A DNA stretch of 64,000 nt. Origin: Acidobacteriota bacterium (GTDB lineage Bacteria > Acidobacteriota > Terriglobia > Terriglobales > Acidobacteriaceae). A program made the position numbers and the translations under genes. Below are positions 35,393 to 43,219 of the stretch, in pieces. Where the stretch lies: positions 1,488,001 to 1,552,000 of the forward strand of contig JACPYL010000010.1 of assembly GCA_016196065.1 (NCBI GenBank), given 5' to 3'. The notes below the pieces were generated by a model. The model saw only the letters and a program-made list of their open reading frames with translations. It had not been told where the DNA came from and did no database searches. How positions within the stretch are numbered: position 1 is the first letter of the stretch; the number at the start of each line of letters is the position of its first letter.

Positions 35393-37756
35393 ATGCCGCC
35401 GCCAGTGGAAAATAAGCGCTATCAATTCGGAAATTTTGAGGCCGATACTGGCACCGGCGAACTGTTGCGCCAGGGATTGCGCGTCAAGCTGCAGGAACAG
35501 CCCTTTCGACTGCTGGCGCTGTTGCTCGCGCGTCCGGGGGAAACCGTCAGCCGGGACGACTTGCGCAAGCAGCTCTGGCCGGACGACACATTCGTCGAGT
35601 TCGATAACAGCCTGAATGTCGCCGTGCGCAAACTGCGCGAAGCGTTGCGCGATGATGCGGATGTTCCTCGCTTCGTGGAAACAGTCCCGCGGTACGGGTA
35701 CCGGTTTATCGCTCCGGTAAGTTTCGCGATCGAGCCGTCGGCGACGGTCCCCGGGTCGTCAAACTCCAATCCAGCCTTGCCACCGTCTCCGCAGCAACCT
35801 CGCGCTGTGGCTGAAATACGTCCGCGGTGGCGGTTTCCAGTGCTGATCGCGGCATTGCTTGTCGCAGCGGCGGGTCTTGGATTTGTGAGTAACCGTTTGT
35901 ATCGCCATTACCGGCGTCCCGTACTGACGCAAAAAGACACGATCCTTCTGACCGACTTCACGAACACGACCGGCGAACCCGTTTTCGACGACGCACTCAA
36001 GCAAGGCCTGGAAGTCAGCCTGGAGCAGTCTCCTTTTCTTAATGTGGTTCCGGACCGCAAGGCTCGCGTCATCCTGAAGCAGATGGGGCACTCGGAGGAG
36101 GAGCGCGTCGCAGGAAGGGGCGCGCTCGAAGTGTGCCAGCGAGCCAACGCGCGAGTGATGGTACAAGGGTCGGTTTCGAGTCTCGGAACCAGTTATCTGA
36201 TTGGCCTGGCCGCCATCCGTTGTGACACAGGTGATCCGATTGTTCACGAAGAGGCCCAAGCTCGCAGCAGGGAAGAAGTGGTCGATGCACTGGGCCGGAC
36301 TACGGCGCGCCTACGCGCCCGCCTAGGCGAGTCGCTTCCCTCGATCCAAAAATTCAACGCGCCCCTAGAACAGGCCACGACCTCTTCACTCGATGCGCTC
36401 AAGGCGTATAGTGTCGGCGCTTCCCACTGGGACCGGGAAGGAGATCGGGCCGCTGCACCCTATTTCAAGAGGGCGGTTGAGCTGGACCCGAACTTTGCCA
36501 TGGCCTACGGTGCCCTCGCCAGCATTCATCAGAATCTGGAAGAAACGGAACTGGCTCGTGAAAACGCCACGAAAGCGTATGAACTGCGCGGTCGGGCCAG
36601 CGGCGTCGAGAAGGTTCTCATCGAATCGTGGTACCACATGTACGTCTCCGGGGATCTGCAAAAAGCGGCGCATGTGTACGAGATTGAATTGCAGGACTAT
36701 CCAGAGAACTGCCGGGCGCTGAATGACCTCGGCACGATTGACGCCAGTCTCGGACGCACCAGCGAAGCCGTCGACATTTTCCGCAAGGTCGTGCGCCTGG
36801 ATCCTTTCGGGACGACGACTTACGGCAATCTTGCTGTGAGCTTAATGGCACTCGGAAAAGTTGACGAAGCGGGCGCAGTTCTTGCCGAGGCCGGCCAACA
36901 TAAGTTGCAGTCCGAATACTTGCTGCAAGTCAATTATTTGCGGGCGTTTCTTTCCGGCGACCACGAGGGAATGGAGCAAGCTTTAAAGCAGTCCCATGAC
37001 GTGCCCGGAGCGGAAGCGTCTCTACTTGCCACGGCCGCGAACACAGAAGCTTATGCCGGCCATTTTCGAAAAGCGCATCAACTCTCCATGACGGCATCGG
37101 AGATCATGGTGCGGGAAGGGAACAAGGAATTAGCAGCCGGATGCTGGGCTGAAGCGGCCGTGCGGGAGGCCGAAGCGGGAGCCGACAAACTGGCCCGTGA
37201 ATCCGTGTCACGTGCATTGTCGTTGTCGCAGAGCGACGATATCGAGACGATGACGGCGCTGGTGAGCGCTCGCATGGGCGACGAACAGCGGGCACAGACG
37301 CTCACACAGAAATTGGACGCCGAGCACCCAGCGAACACGATCCTGCAAGGCTATTGGCTACCGACAATCCGCGGCGAAATGGAACTGCAACGTGGCAACT
37401 GGGCCAAAGCAGTCGCACAGCTTACTCCGGCGGAGAGTCTCGAACTGGCAATTCCGTTTGCCTTCTCAACCACGAGTCTCTATCCCGCCTTTGTGCGTGG
37501 GCAAGCGTACCTGGCAGACAACGATGCCAAAAACGCGGTAGCGGAATTCCAAAAGCTCATCGACCATGATGGCTTGACGCTGAATTCGTCCCTGGGACCC
37601 TTGGCACGGCTGGGACGAGCGCGCGCTTTTGCCCGCAGCGGAGATGCCGCAAAAGCCAAGGTTGCGTATCAGGAATTCTTTCAACTGTGGCAAAGCGCCG
37701 ACCAGAATATCCCTGCCATGCGACAAGCCCGAAGCGAATTCGCCAAGTTACAGTGA
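35393..37756 (+). CDS. CadC-like winged-helix regulator with TM segment and TPR-rich C-terminus
   Basis: Has 787 residues from ATG 35393; the upstream open frame is not family-like. Residues of about 8-105 form an OmpR/PhoB-type winged helix: YQFGNFEADTGTGELLRQG, LLARPGETVSRDDLRKQLWP, NSLNVAVRKLREALRDD and PRFVETVPRYGYRFIAPV. A single membrane span (FPVLIAALLVAAAGLGFVSN) follows, then a soluble part with an adenylate-cyclase-linked-TolB-like segment (ILLTDFTNTTGEPVFDDALKQGL) and TPR-type helices to the end. Such proteins are membrane-embedded transcription factors or sensors common in Acidobacteria. It is divergent from the DNRLRE gene, and the 240-base gap would hold the regulated promoters. 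Confidence 0.88.
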   Translation: MPPPVENKRYQFGNFEADTGTGELLRQGLRVKLQEQPFRLLALLLARPGETVSRDDLRKQLWPDDTFVEFDNSLNVAVRKLREALRDDADVPRFVETVPRYGYRFIAPVSFAIEPSATVPGSSNSNPALPPSPQQPRAVAEIRPRWRFPVLIAALLVAAAGLGFVSNRLYRHYRRPVLTQKDTILLTDFTNTTGEPVFDDALKQGLEVSLEQSPFLNVVPDRKARVILKQMGHSEEERVAGRGALEVCQRANARVMVQGSVSSLGTSYLIGLAAIRCDTGDPIVHEEAQARSREEVVDALGRTTARLRARLGESLPSIQKFNAPLEQATTSSLDALKAYSVGASHWDREGDRAAAPYFKRAVELDPNFAMAYGALASIHQNLEETELARENATKAYELRGRASGVEKVLIESWYHMYVSGDLQKAAHVYEIELQDYPENCRALNDLGTIDASLGRTSEAVDIFRKVVRLDPFGTTTYGNLAVSLMALGKVDEAGAVLAEAGQHKLQSEYLLQVNYLRAFLSGDHEGMEQALKQSHDVPGAEASLLATAANTEAYAGHFRKAHQLSMTASEIMVREGNKELAAGCWAEAAVREAEAGADKLARESVSRALSLSQSDDIETMTALVSARMGDEQRAQTLTQKLDAEHPANTILQGYWLPTIRGEMELQRGNWAKAVAQLTPAESLELAIPFAFSTTSLYPAFVRGQAYLADNDAKNAVAEFQKLIDHDGLTLNSSLGPLARLGRARAFARSGDAAKAKVAYQEFFQLWQSADQNIPAMRQARSEFAKLQ

Positions 37757-37889
37757 ACAAGATTCGTCGGGGACGCCGATGGAAAAGAATTCAGAATTGG
37801 GTCAGTTCCGTCTGTCCACGAATTCCCCGTCTTGCGATAGCGGAAGAGCAGCAGCGGGAGCCGCTTGAGATTGGCGGCAAGGTTCTCTT

Positions 37890-38064
37890 CTACCCAGACT
37901 TCGCCTTGAGCACGGCGGGCGGTGACGTAAGCGTGCTCGCTCCCTGGTCGAGTTACGTTCTGCAAGATCGCGAGCTGATCTCAGGTCAGAACCCGTTCTG
38001 GGATGAAGCACTTCTGAAACTTCTTCTGCCGGCACTCGAAGAGAAGAAGAAGCGGGCAGCTTAG
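37890..38064 (+). pseudogene. Possible remnant of a DJ-1/PfpI-type amidotransferase C-terminus
   Basis: The frame ending at 38064 encodes SSYVLQDRELISGQNPFWDEALL, which resembles the C-terminal LITGQNP-x-S segment of DJ-1/PfpI 'type 1 glutamine amidotransferase' proteins. The upstream part of the frame has no amidotransferase features: the nucleophile-elbow Cys and N-terminal Rossmann region are missing. It is therefore either a decayed gene end or a chance match. The 37757-38340 interval (584 bases) otherwise contains only the hairpin listed below and no gene I can support. Confidence 0.3.
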
Positions 38065-38073
38065 AGGAAATAG

Positions 38074-38137
38074 GGGGACAGGCGGGACGGTTATCATTTT
38101 TCGCCAACGATGGTTGGTGTACGTCCCGTCTGTCCCC
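38074..38137. repeat. Inverted repeat with 16-base arms
   Basis: Left arm GGGGACAGGCGGGACG (38074-38089) and right arm CGTCCCGTCTGTCCCC (38122-38137) pair with one G-T wobble around a 32-base loop. It lies in the gene-poor stretch before the low-GC two-gene cassette. It could be a REP-like element or the end of a mobile unit. Confidence 0.65.
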
Positions 38138-38340
38138 AGTTTTCCCACACCAAGCGTAAACCCCGATACTGGAAAGAGCGGATCTGAATCGCGGGATGGT
38201 CCCCGATCGCTGGTTTCGCCGCCAGCAACCGCGTTTCATAAAACGAAACTTGGGACACTCGGTAGGGCTGATAATGGTGGAGAACCTACACAGCGCAATA
38301 AGCTGTGGGTCAGCCACCCGGCAAAAGGGCATTTGTGCCT

Positions 38341-39126
38341 ATGGAAACAGGTCTCAAAGTGTTAGGGGCGATACTGATGGCTGTGATAGCAGTGCTCCAA
38401 TTTTTTCTAGACCTAGTGCAACGTCCCGGCACCCGTTGGATTGTTGCCGCAATAGCGTTTGTCGCTGTTCTGTGCTTCGCAATAGCAGAGTTTATCGGAG
38501 ACAGAAGCCGGAAACGTGAGCGAAAACGATGGGAGGAAGGTCAGGTCGAGCGTGATCAACAGATGATCGGCCTTATTGTCTCTAGAATCAAATCTCCTGA
38601 GGTCATGGGTGGCGCCCCCGTTACTCAGCCTATTGTCCCCTTACCTGTAGACGTTATGCCTAACGATCCGCGAGTCTATCCGGTCTCAATTAAGGAAATT
38701 AAAGATGCCATATTTCCGAGCACAGCATTCGTCTTTACTAATCGCGGCGGCGATGTGGCGCATAGGGTTAAGGTAGACATGCTCTTCAAGTTGAAGGGCC
38801 ATAATGTTGACTTCCCCGGAGTAGAGGTCATCGCTGTTGATGAGACTTGTGAGGTTGTTCCAACAGTAGGAGGAGAATCCTTATCTAACAAGCGTAATAT
38901 TTTCCACTGGCTTTTAGAGGATTGGAACGCTAACGCAGGAAGTTTAGTTGAAGACTGGCCGAAAGAAATGAACGTTAGGTGGCAGAATTACAAGGGCGAC
39001 AGATTTGTGTGCGCTCTGACACTTGTATTTCACCCAATCGACTACATGCTCAGACGTAATGACAATTGGCCAAAGCATGATTTTGTAGTGGTGGAGTTCA
39101 AGAACATACGGTTTCATCGAGAGTGA
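38341..39126 (+). CDS. Hypothetical protein with two N-terminal membrane segments
   Basis: Has 261 residues from ATG 38341 (METGLKV). Two membrane segments lie at about 2-25 (LKVLGAILMAVIAVLQFFL) and 31-52 (WIVAAIAFVAVLCFAIAEF), then a Lys/Arg/Glu-rich stretch (RSRKRERKRWEEGQVERDQQ) that should be cytoplasmic, then a soluble domain of about 165 residues with FPSTAFVFTNRGGDVAHRVKVDM and RFVCALTLVFHPIDYM, probably a beta-sandwich. I do not recognise the family. GC is clearly lower than in the flanks (43 and 52 percent in two lines counted). The next gene starts within 10 bases on the same strand, so the two form a cassette. Function unknown; a sensor or anchor for its partner is an inference. 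Confidence 0.7.
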   Translation: METGLKVLGAILMAVIAVLQFFLDLVQRPGTRWIVAAIAFVAVLCFAIAEFIGDRSRKRERKRWEEGQVERDQQMIGLIVSRIKSPEVMGGAPVTQPIVPLPVDVMPNDPRVYPVSIKEIKDAIFPSTAFVFTNRGGDVAHRVKVDMLFKLKGHNVDFPGVEVIAVDETCEVVPTVGGESLSNKRNIFHWLLEDWNANAGSLVEDWPKEMNVRWQNYKGDRFVCALTLVFHPIDYMLRRNDNWPKHDFVVVEFKNIRFHRE

Positions 39127-39135
39127 TTACATGAA

Positions 39136-40314
39136 GTGTTCCAGGTGCCCCGCACATTCGCGTTGTTGGGCAGGGGGCCTAACTGGTTACAGCCTATGAC
39201 AGATGATCTCGACAAGGCCTACCGGGAGATCGCCAAGTTCGCAAGCCAATATAAGGTCGCGGGTTTCACTGCCACCGAGTTGGCCAGATTTCAGACTTTG
39301 GAAACGGGCAGATTTTCAGAGTTATTCAAACTGGCTGAACTTCAGACACCGGCATACAACAGGACCATGCAGGAGTTGACCGCAAACCTGGAACACCTCT
39401 ACCCACTTAAGAGCATCCAGGCGGCATTGGCTTCGATTGAGCTGCCTCAACCCCCAATGAGTGCCATACTGCAGGCACACTTGGCGGAGATTACGGGCAT
39501 TGGGGCATCATTCGCTGAGACCATCGGAGAGCGAACGCGATTACTGTTCGACGCGGCTCCCATGCAGCGCTATCAGGAGATTTTTGCGCACATCTCCCAG
39601 GAAATAAGTCGTACCGAGCGATCTAGCCTGGAACTGTCAAAATTGGCACTTACTTGGCCATCGGAAATCGTCGGTGACCGCCTTGTGCTTCTTGAGGACT
39701 CTTTGAGTAACGTGGCTGCCCTTCGAGAGCTAGAGACCAACGCCGCCCTCAGCAGCATGCCATTGCGCGGGATCGAACGTGTTGAGGTTGCCACCGACCT
39801 GGTTTGGAATCACGGCAATTTCGTTCGTCGCTTGCCGCCCGCTTTGCCTGATGTTCCAAAATGGGAACCTCACCGCGATGAAGAATTAACAACGAAACTC
39901 GAAACCAAGCTGCTGGCGATCGACCCGAGACTTCTCGAGCTCCGACGAGAGGCTTGGAGGAATCTCGCGAGCGGCAAAGCCGGCGCACGGCTCGCGGCCC
40001 ACGGGGTTCGAGAGATCTTGGGCGAGCTCTTACGACTGTTCGCACCTGACGAAAAGGTGAAACAGAGTGGGGTGTGGCTCGAACGTAAAGATCAGGCCTT
40101 ATCAAAGCCCACTCGTCGTATGCGACTGGAATACATCGTAGGGGATGCGGCGGCGGACCTTGCTGCGCTTTTTCAATTCGACGAAAGCGTGCAGAATGCG
40201 AACAAGTTCGCTCATGTGTTCGAGGACAATGTCGAGGTAGTCAGGGCTCACCTGGCGCAAGTGGAAGCATGCATTTACCTCGTAATTACGTACGCGATAG
40301 AAGATGGCGAGTAG
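39136..40314 (+). CDS. Putative pPIWI-associated nuclease-like (HEPN-like helical) protein
   Basis: Has 392 residues from GTG 39136; ATG 39196 is an alternative and neither has a clear ribosome site. Mostly helical and without signal or membrane segments. The C-terminal third (GVREILGELLRLFAPDEKV, then PTRRMRLEYIVG, then NKFAHVFEDNVEVVRAHLAQVEACIYLVI) follows the order R-x-x-L-x-x-x-L-x-x-x-APD ... W ... PTRR-x-R ... H that I recall from the 'predicted pPIWI-associating nuclease' domain, an all-helical defence-linked domain. This is a recall-based, moderate assignment. It lies 9 bases after the membrane-protein gene and ends just before a strong hairpin. Possible toxic effector of an uncharacterised defence cassette (inference). 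Confidence 0.6.
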   Translation: MFQVPRTFALLGRGPNWLQPMTDDLDKAYREIAKFASQYKVAGFTATELARFQTLETGRFSELFKLAELQTPAYNRTMQELTANLEHLYPLKSIQAALASIELPQPPMSAILQAHLAEITGIGASFAETIGERTRLLFDAAPMQRYQEIFAHISQEISRTERSSLELSKLALTWPSEIVGDRLVLLEDSLSNVAALRELETNAALSSMPLRGIERVEVATDLVWNHGNFVRRLPPALPDVPKWEPHRDEELTTKLETKLLAIDPRLLELRREAWRNLASGKAGARLAAHGVREILGELLRLFAPDEKVKQSGVWLERKDQALSKPTRRMRLEYIVGDAAADLAALFQFDESVQNANKFAHVFEDNVEVVRAHLAQVEACIYLVITYAIEDGE

Positions 40315-40328
40315 CCCCGGCCGGGTGC

Positions 40329-40355
40329 CCCACGTTTCGTTCTCTGAAACGTGGG
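40329..40355. terminator. Perfect 10-bp hairpin after the low-GC cassette
   Basis: CCCACGTTTC (40329-40338) and GAAACGTGGG (40346-40355) form a perfect stem with a 7-base loop, 15 bases after the cassette's last stop. There is no T-run, so it may be a REP-like palindrome rather than an intrinsic terminator. Confidence 0.45.
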
Positions 40356-40457
40356 TGCTGGCAGCGAAACCGGCTCGCGACCTCACAACCCTCGAAGCCC
40401 GTGGACAGTCCAGCCGTTTTGCTTTGTCGTATGCTATGAGCCGTGCGACAAAAGCGC

Positions 40458-41492
40458 ATGTCGATTCTTCCTCCGGTGACAGCTTTACTCACGCTTGTCT
40501 TCTTAATGGTTCCCCACAGTAATGCCCAGAGCATTCCCCTGGTGGATCATCATGCCCACCTGCAGAGTGCCACGGCTGCACAGCTTCTGAATGAAGGAGC
40601 GACTTTGCATGCGGAAGAAGCCTCTCCAGAAAAAGAAAAGCCCTACACCGCGAAGGACCTGATCTCCGCGCTGGACGCAGCCGGCATAGGCCGTGCGACT
40701 GCGCTTTCCGAAGCCTACTTGCTGGGAAGCAAGTTCGTGCATGTGTCCAACGAGGCGAAGGTGATTGATCGGGAAAATGACTGGACACTGCAGCAAGTCC
40801 GCCAATATCCGAAACGGCTGCTTGGTTTCTGTAGCGTGAATCCGATCCGGCCATACGCCATGGCAGCGATCAAACATTGCCGGCACATCGGCTTGCGCGG
40901 TGGCCTGAAACTCCACCTGGCAGCCTCTCATTTCAACTTTGCGGACGAGAAACAGATTCGCCAACTGCAAGACGTTTTCCGTGAAGCGAACCGAGTGCGT
41001 GTGCCGATCCTGATTCATCTCCACCCGGACGACGAGAAGTGGGATGGCAAACGCGATTCGCAGATTTTCCTGGACCAGGTATTGCCGCTGGCTCCCGACA
41101 TCACGGTGCAGATCGCCCACATGGTGGGATGGGGAGGCTACGATCACAGTGCCGATGCTGCACTGACGACCTTCGCGGACAAGTGCGCAACCCAAGCGAA
41201 ACTGTGCGCCCACCTTTATTTCGACATCTCCGCCGTGATCGTGCCGCCGTCAGCAGCGCAAGCGCCCGCAGGCAGCGATCTCCGGTTCATATATGAGAAC
41301 CAGAAAAACTTTCCTGAAGGACCAGAACGACTCGCAGCTAATATTCGGCGCATCGGGATTCACCGCGTCCTGTTCGCGACCGACTGGCCAGTCATGGGGA
41401 TCAAGGAATACGTCAGGTTGCTGCGCACCAACTTGCCGCTTACGTCCGCTGAAATTAGTCAGATTTTTAGTAACGTTGCGCCATACTTTTGA
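40458..41492 (+). CDS. Secreted metal-dependent amidohydrolase
   Basis: Has 344 residues from ATG 40458 (a GTG at 40443 is also possible). The signal peptide is SILPPVTALLTLVFLMVPHSNA. The mature protein starts IPLVDHHAHLQ, the first metal-binding H-x-H of the amidohydrolase superfamily. GLRGGLKLHLAAS, VPILIHLHPDDEKW, VQIAHMVGWGGYDH and VLFATDWPVMG supply the further His and the catalytic Asp. The layout fits the amidohydrolase_2 (PF04909-type) TIM barrels; the substrate is unknown. It is followed at 61 bases by a small secreted NTF2-like gene on the same strand. Confidence 0.85.
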   Translation: MSILPPVTALLTLVFLMVPHSNAQSIPLVDHHAHLQSATAAQLLNEGATLHAEEASPEKEKPYTAKDLISALDAAGIGRATALSEAYLLGSKFVHVSNEAKVIDRENDWTLQQVRQYPKRLLGFCSVNPIRPYAMAAIKHCRHIGLRGGLKLHLAASHFNFADEKQIRQLQDVFREANRVRVPILIHLHPDDEKWDGKRDSQIFLDQVLPLAPDITVQIAHMVGWGGYDHSADAALTTFADKCATQAKLCAHLYFDISAVIVPPSAAQAPAGSDLRFIYENQKNFPEGPERLAANIRRIGIHRVLFATDWPVMGIKEYVRLLRTNLPLTSAEISQIFSNVAPYF

Positions 41493-41552
41493 CAAGGCGG
41501 TGGCCCAGTTCTCCGTCAAACGGTAACTTTCAAAACGAAGAGGTTGATTTCC

Positions 41553-42017
41553 ATGAGACGAACAATTGTCATAGCCCTGCTCCTCACGACAGCCTCGATT
41601 GTCCTGGGACAAACACCGCAGGCGAGGTCGGATCAAAGAAGAAGCATTGAGCAGGTCATAAGGCAGGTGGATCATGAACGCATTCAGGCGCAGATCGATG
41701 CCGATGTGGCGGCTCTGGACCGTATCTATGCTGCTGATTTTATCGGCGTAGGACCAAGCGGCGCCGTGAGAACCAAGCCGGAGGTGCTCTCAGATTTTAA
41801 GTCCCATGAATTGAAATTTCAGTCGATCACCACCGACGAGGTTCAAGTGCGCATCTACGGAAACACGGCCGTGGAGACTGGCCGCTCCACAATGAATGGA
41901 CAAGACAAAGGCAAAGCCGTCCCCCGTGATAACCGTTTTACGAGAGTGTGGGTAAAGCAGCAAGGTCACTGGCAATTGGTCCTCAACCACTACTCGCCAC
42001 TGGTTATGAAGCAATGA
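41553..42017 (+). CDS. Secreted NTF2-like (DUF4440) protein
   Basis: Has 154 residues from ATG 41553, chosen because AAGAGG lies about 10 bases upstream; a TTG at 41544 is the alternative. The signal peptide is RRTIVIALLLTTASIVLG. The body follows the DUF4440 pattern: IEQVIRQVDHERIQAQIDADVAALDRIYAADFIGVGPSG, then strands ending VWVKQQGHWQLVLNHYSPL. Substrate and partner unknown. The VOC-family gene follows by 20 bases. Confidence 0.82.
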   Translation: MRRTIVIALLLTTASIVLGQTPQARSDQRRSIEQVIRQVDHERIQAQIDADVAALDRIYAADFIGVGPSGAVRTKPEVLSDFKSHELKFQSITTDEVQVRIYGNTAVETGRSTMNGQDKGKAVPRDNRFTRVWVKQQGHWQLVLNHYSPLVMKQ

Positions 42018-42037
42018 CGTAGACATTGGAGTGACCC

Positions 42038-42484
42038 ATGAACGCCGTACAAATCGACCAGAAGAGTTATGAGATGCCCCCGCGCGAGGGGATCAGCATT
42101 GCGCATTTTCTCACCGTCGCCGACATCGAGCGATCGGCTCGCTACTACGAAAAGGTCTTCGGCGCTCGCATCCTGAGCCTGGGGGACGGCAACGCACCTG
42201 CGTACCTTCAGCTGGCGAATCTCTGGATGATTCTGAACGTTGGCGGCGGGCCCACTCCGGATAAGCCGACGGTAACGCTCAGCGTCCCTGACCCGAATCA
42301 CATCAACAGCTTTTTGAATTTTCGCGTTGCGGATATTCAAGCCTGCTATGAACTATGGAAAAGTCGAGGAGCGGAATTCATCACCGAGCCGATCCCCAAG
42401 TACGGCGAGATACGCTGCTACATCCGCGATCCTGACGGATACATTATCGAGGTTGGGCAGAGCACCGACCTGACTTATGGGTAA
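42038..42484 (+). CDS. VOC family protein
   Basis: Has 148 residues: IAHFLTVADIERSARYYEKVFGARIL, LQLANLWMILNVGGG, LNFRVADIQACYELWKSRGAEFI and CYIRDPDGYIIEVGQ give two betaalpha-beta3 modules. His at residue 23 and Glu in IIEVGQ are the usual metal-ligand positions, so a metal-dependent lyase or dioxygenase is possible. Cytosolic, no signal peptide. It converges with the DUF1801 gene. Confidence 0.83.
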   Translation: MNAVQIDQKSYEMPPREGISIAHFLTVADIERSARYYEKVFGARILSLGDGNAPAYLQLANLWMILNVGGGPTPDKPTVTLSVPDPNHINSFLNFRVADIQACYELWKSRGAEFITEPIPKYGEIRCYIRDPDGYIIEVGQSTDLTYG

Positions 42485-42520
42485 TGGCGGCCCGCTATCA
42501 GCGAGTCATGCTGGAAGAAT

Positions 42521-43060
42521 TTACCGCCGACGCTTTGCGGTCCCACGCTTGGCGGCCGCCTTGCTCTTTGATTGGGCGCCTAGTTTCTTCTTCTGCGCCT
42601 GTCCCGACTTGGTCTTCGAGCGCGATTGTTCGTACATCTCGATCCACTGCTCGCTTGAAATCGCCGCGATCAGCTTGCCAATCGCTGCGAGCGGCAAATC
42701 GTCCGGCGACTGGAAATGAACGCAACACTTTCCCATGTCGAGCTTCTTGCCCGCCGTCTTGAACGCCGCCTTCAGTTGCTCGAGCTGGCGCGCACTCCAA
42801 AACGCGCCCATCAGGTAGAGCGAGCAGAAGTTTTTCTGCGCCGCGAGCGCTACGTAGCAGATCGGCTGCTGGTTGTATGTGTCTGGATATCGAGACAGGG
42901 GGATCGTCCAGCCGATCGTCCCCCAGGTCAGGCACTCATCGTAGCCGCGCGGAATGTGCTTGTTCACGAGTGCGCGCACCGTGGAGATCGTCTTCGCACG
43001 ATCGGCGGGAAGTGAGGCGATGTACTGCTCGGGCGTCTTGACGTTCGATGGTGGTTTCAT
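42521..43060 (-). CDS. DUF1801 family protein with basic C-terminal tail
   Basis: Has 179 residues. The N-terminal 145 residues show the DUF1801/YdhG-like pattern: TPEQYIASLPADRAKTISTVRALV, DECLTWGTIGWTIP, YVALAAQKNFCSLYLMG and GKCCVHFQSPDDLPLAAIGKLIA. These proteins have a TBP-like fold of unknown function. The last 35 residues are almost only Lys, Arg, Ser, Ala and Gln (for example KKKLGAQSKSKAAAKRG), a histone-H1-like tail that could bind nucleic acid. Confidence 0.83.
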   Translation of the reverse strand: MKPPSNVKTPEQYIASLPADRAKTISTVRALVNKHIPRGYDECLTWGTIGWTIPLSRYPDTYNQQPICYVALAAQKNFCSLYLMGAFWSARQLEQLKAAFKTAGKKLDMGKCCVHFQSPDDLPLAAIGKLIAAISSEQWIEMYEQSRSKTKSGQAQKKKLGAQSKSKAAAKRGTAKRRR

Positions 43061-43219
43061 GGATTCGCCGTCTCCGAACTATATCAACTGGCCGACCCCA
43101 ATTTATAGATTCAGATTCTCCGTTATCACGCCTGCCCCCGGGAGCGTTGCGATGCCTCGGTCTGGCCGAAACTAATCACTAACCCCTTTTGACTGCTTTG
43201 CATTATCCTTCTCCCGCCC

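Noticed and set aside
37687-38064. 125-codon plus-strand frame as an intact gene
   Set aside because: Its start overlaps the regulator gene and only the last 50 residues look protein-like, so it is listed only as a possible remnant.
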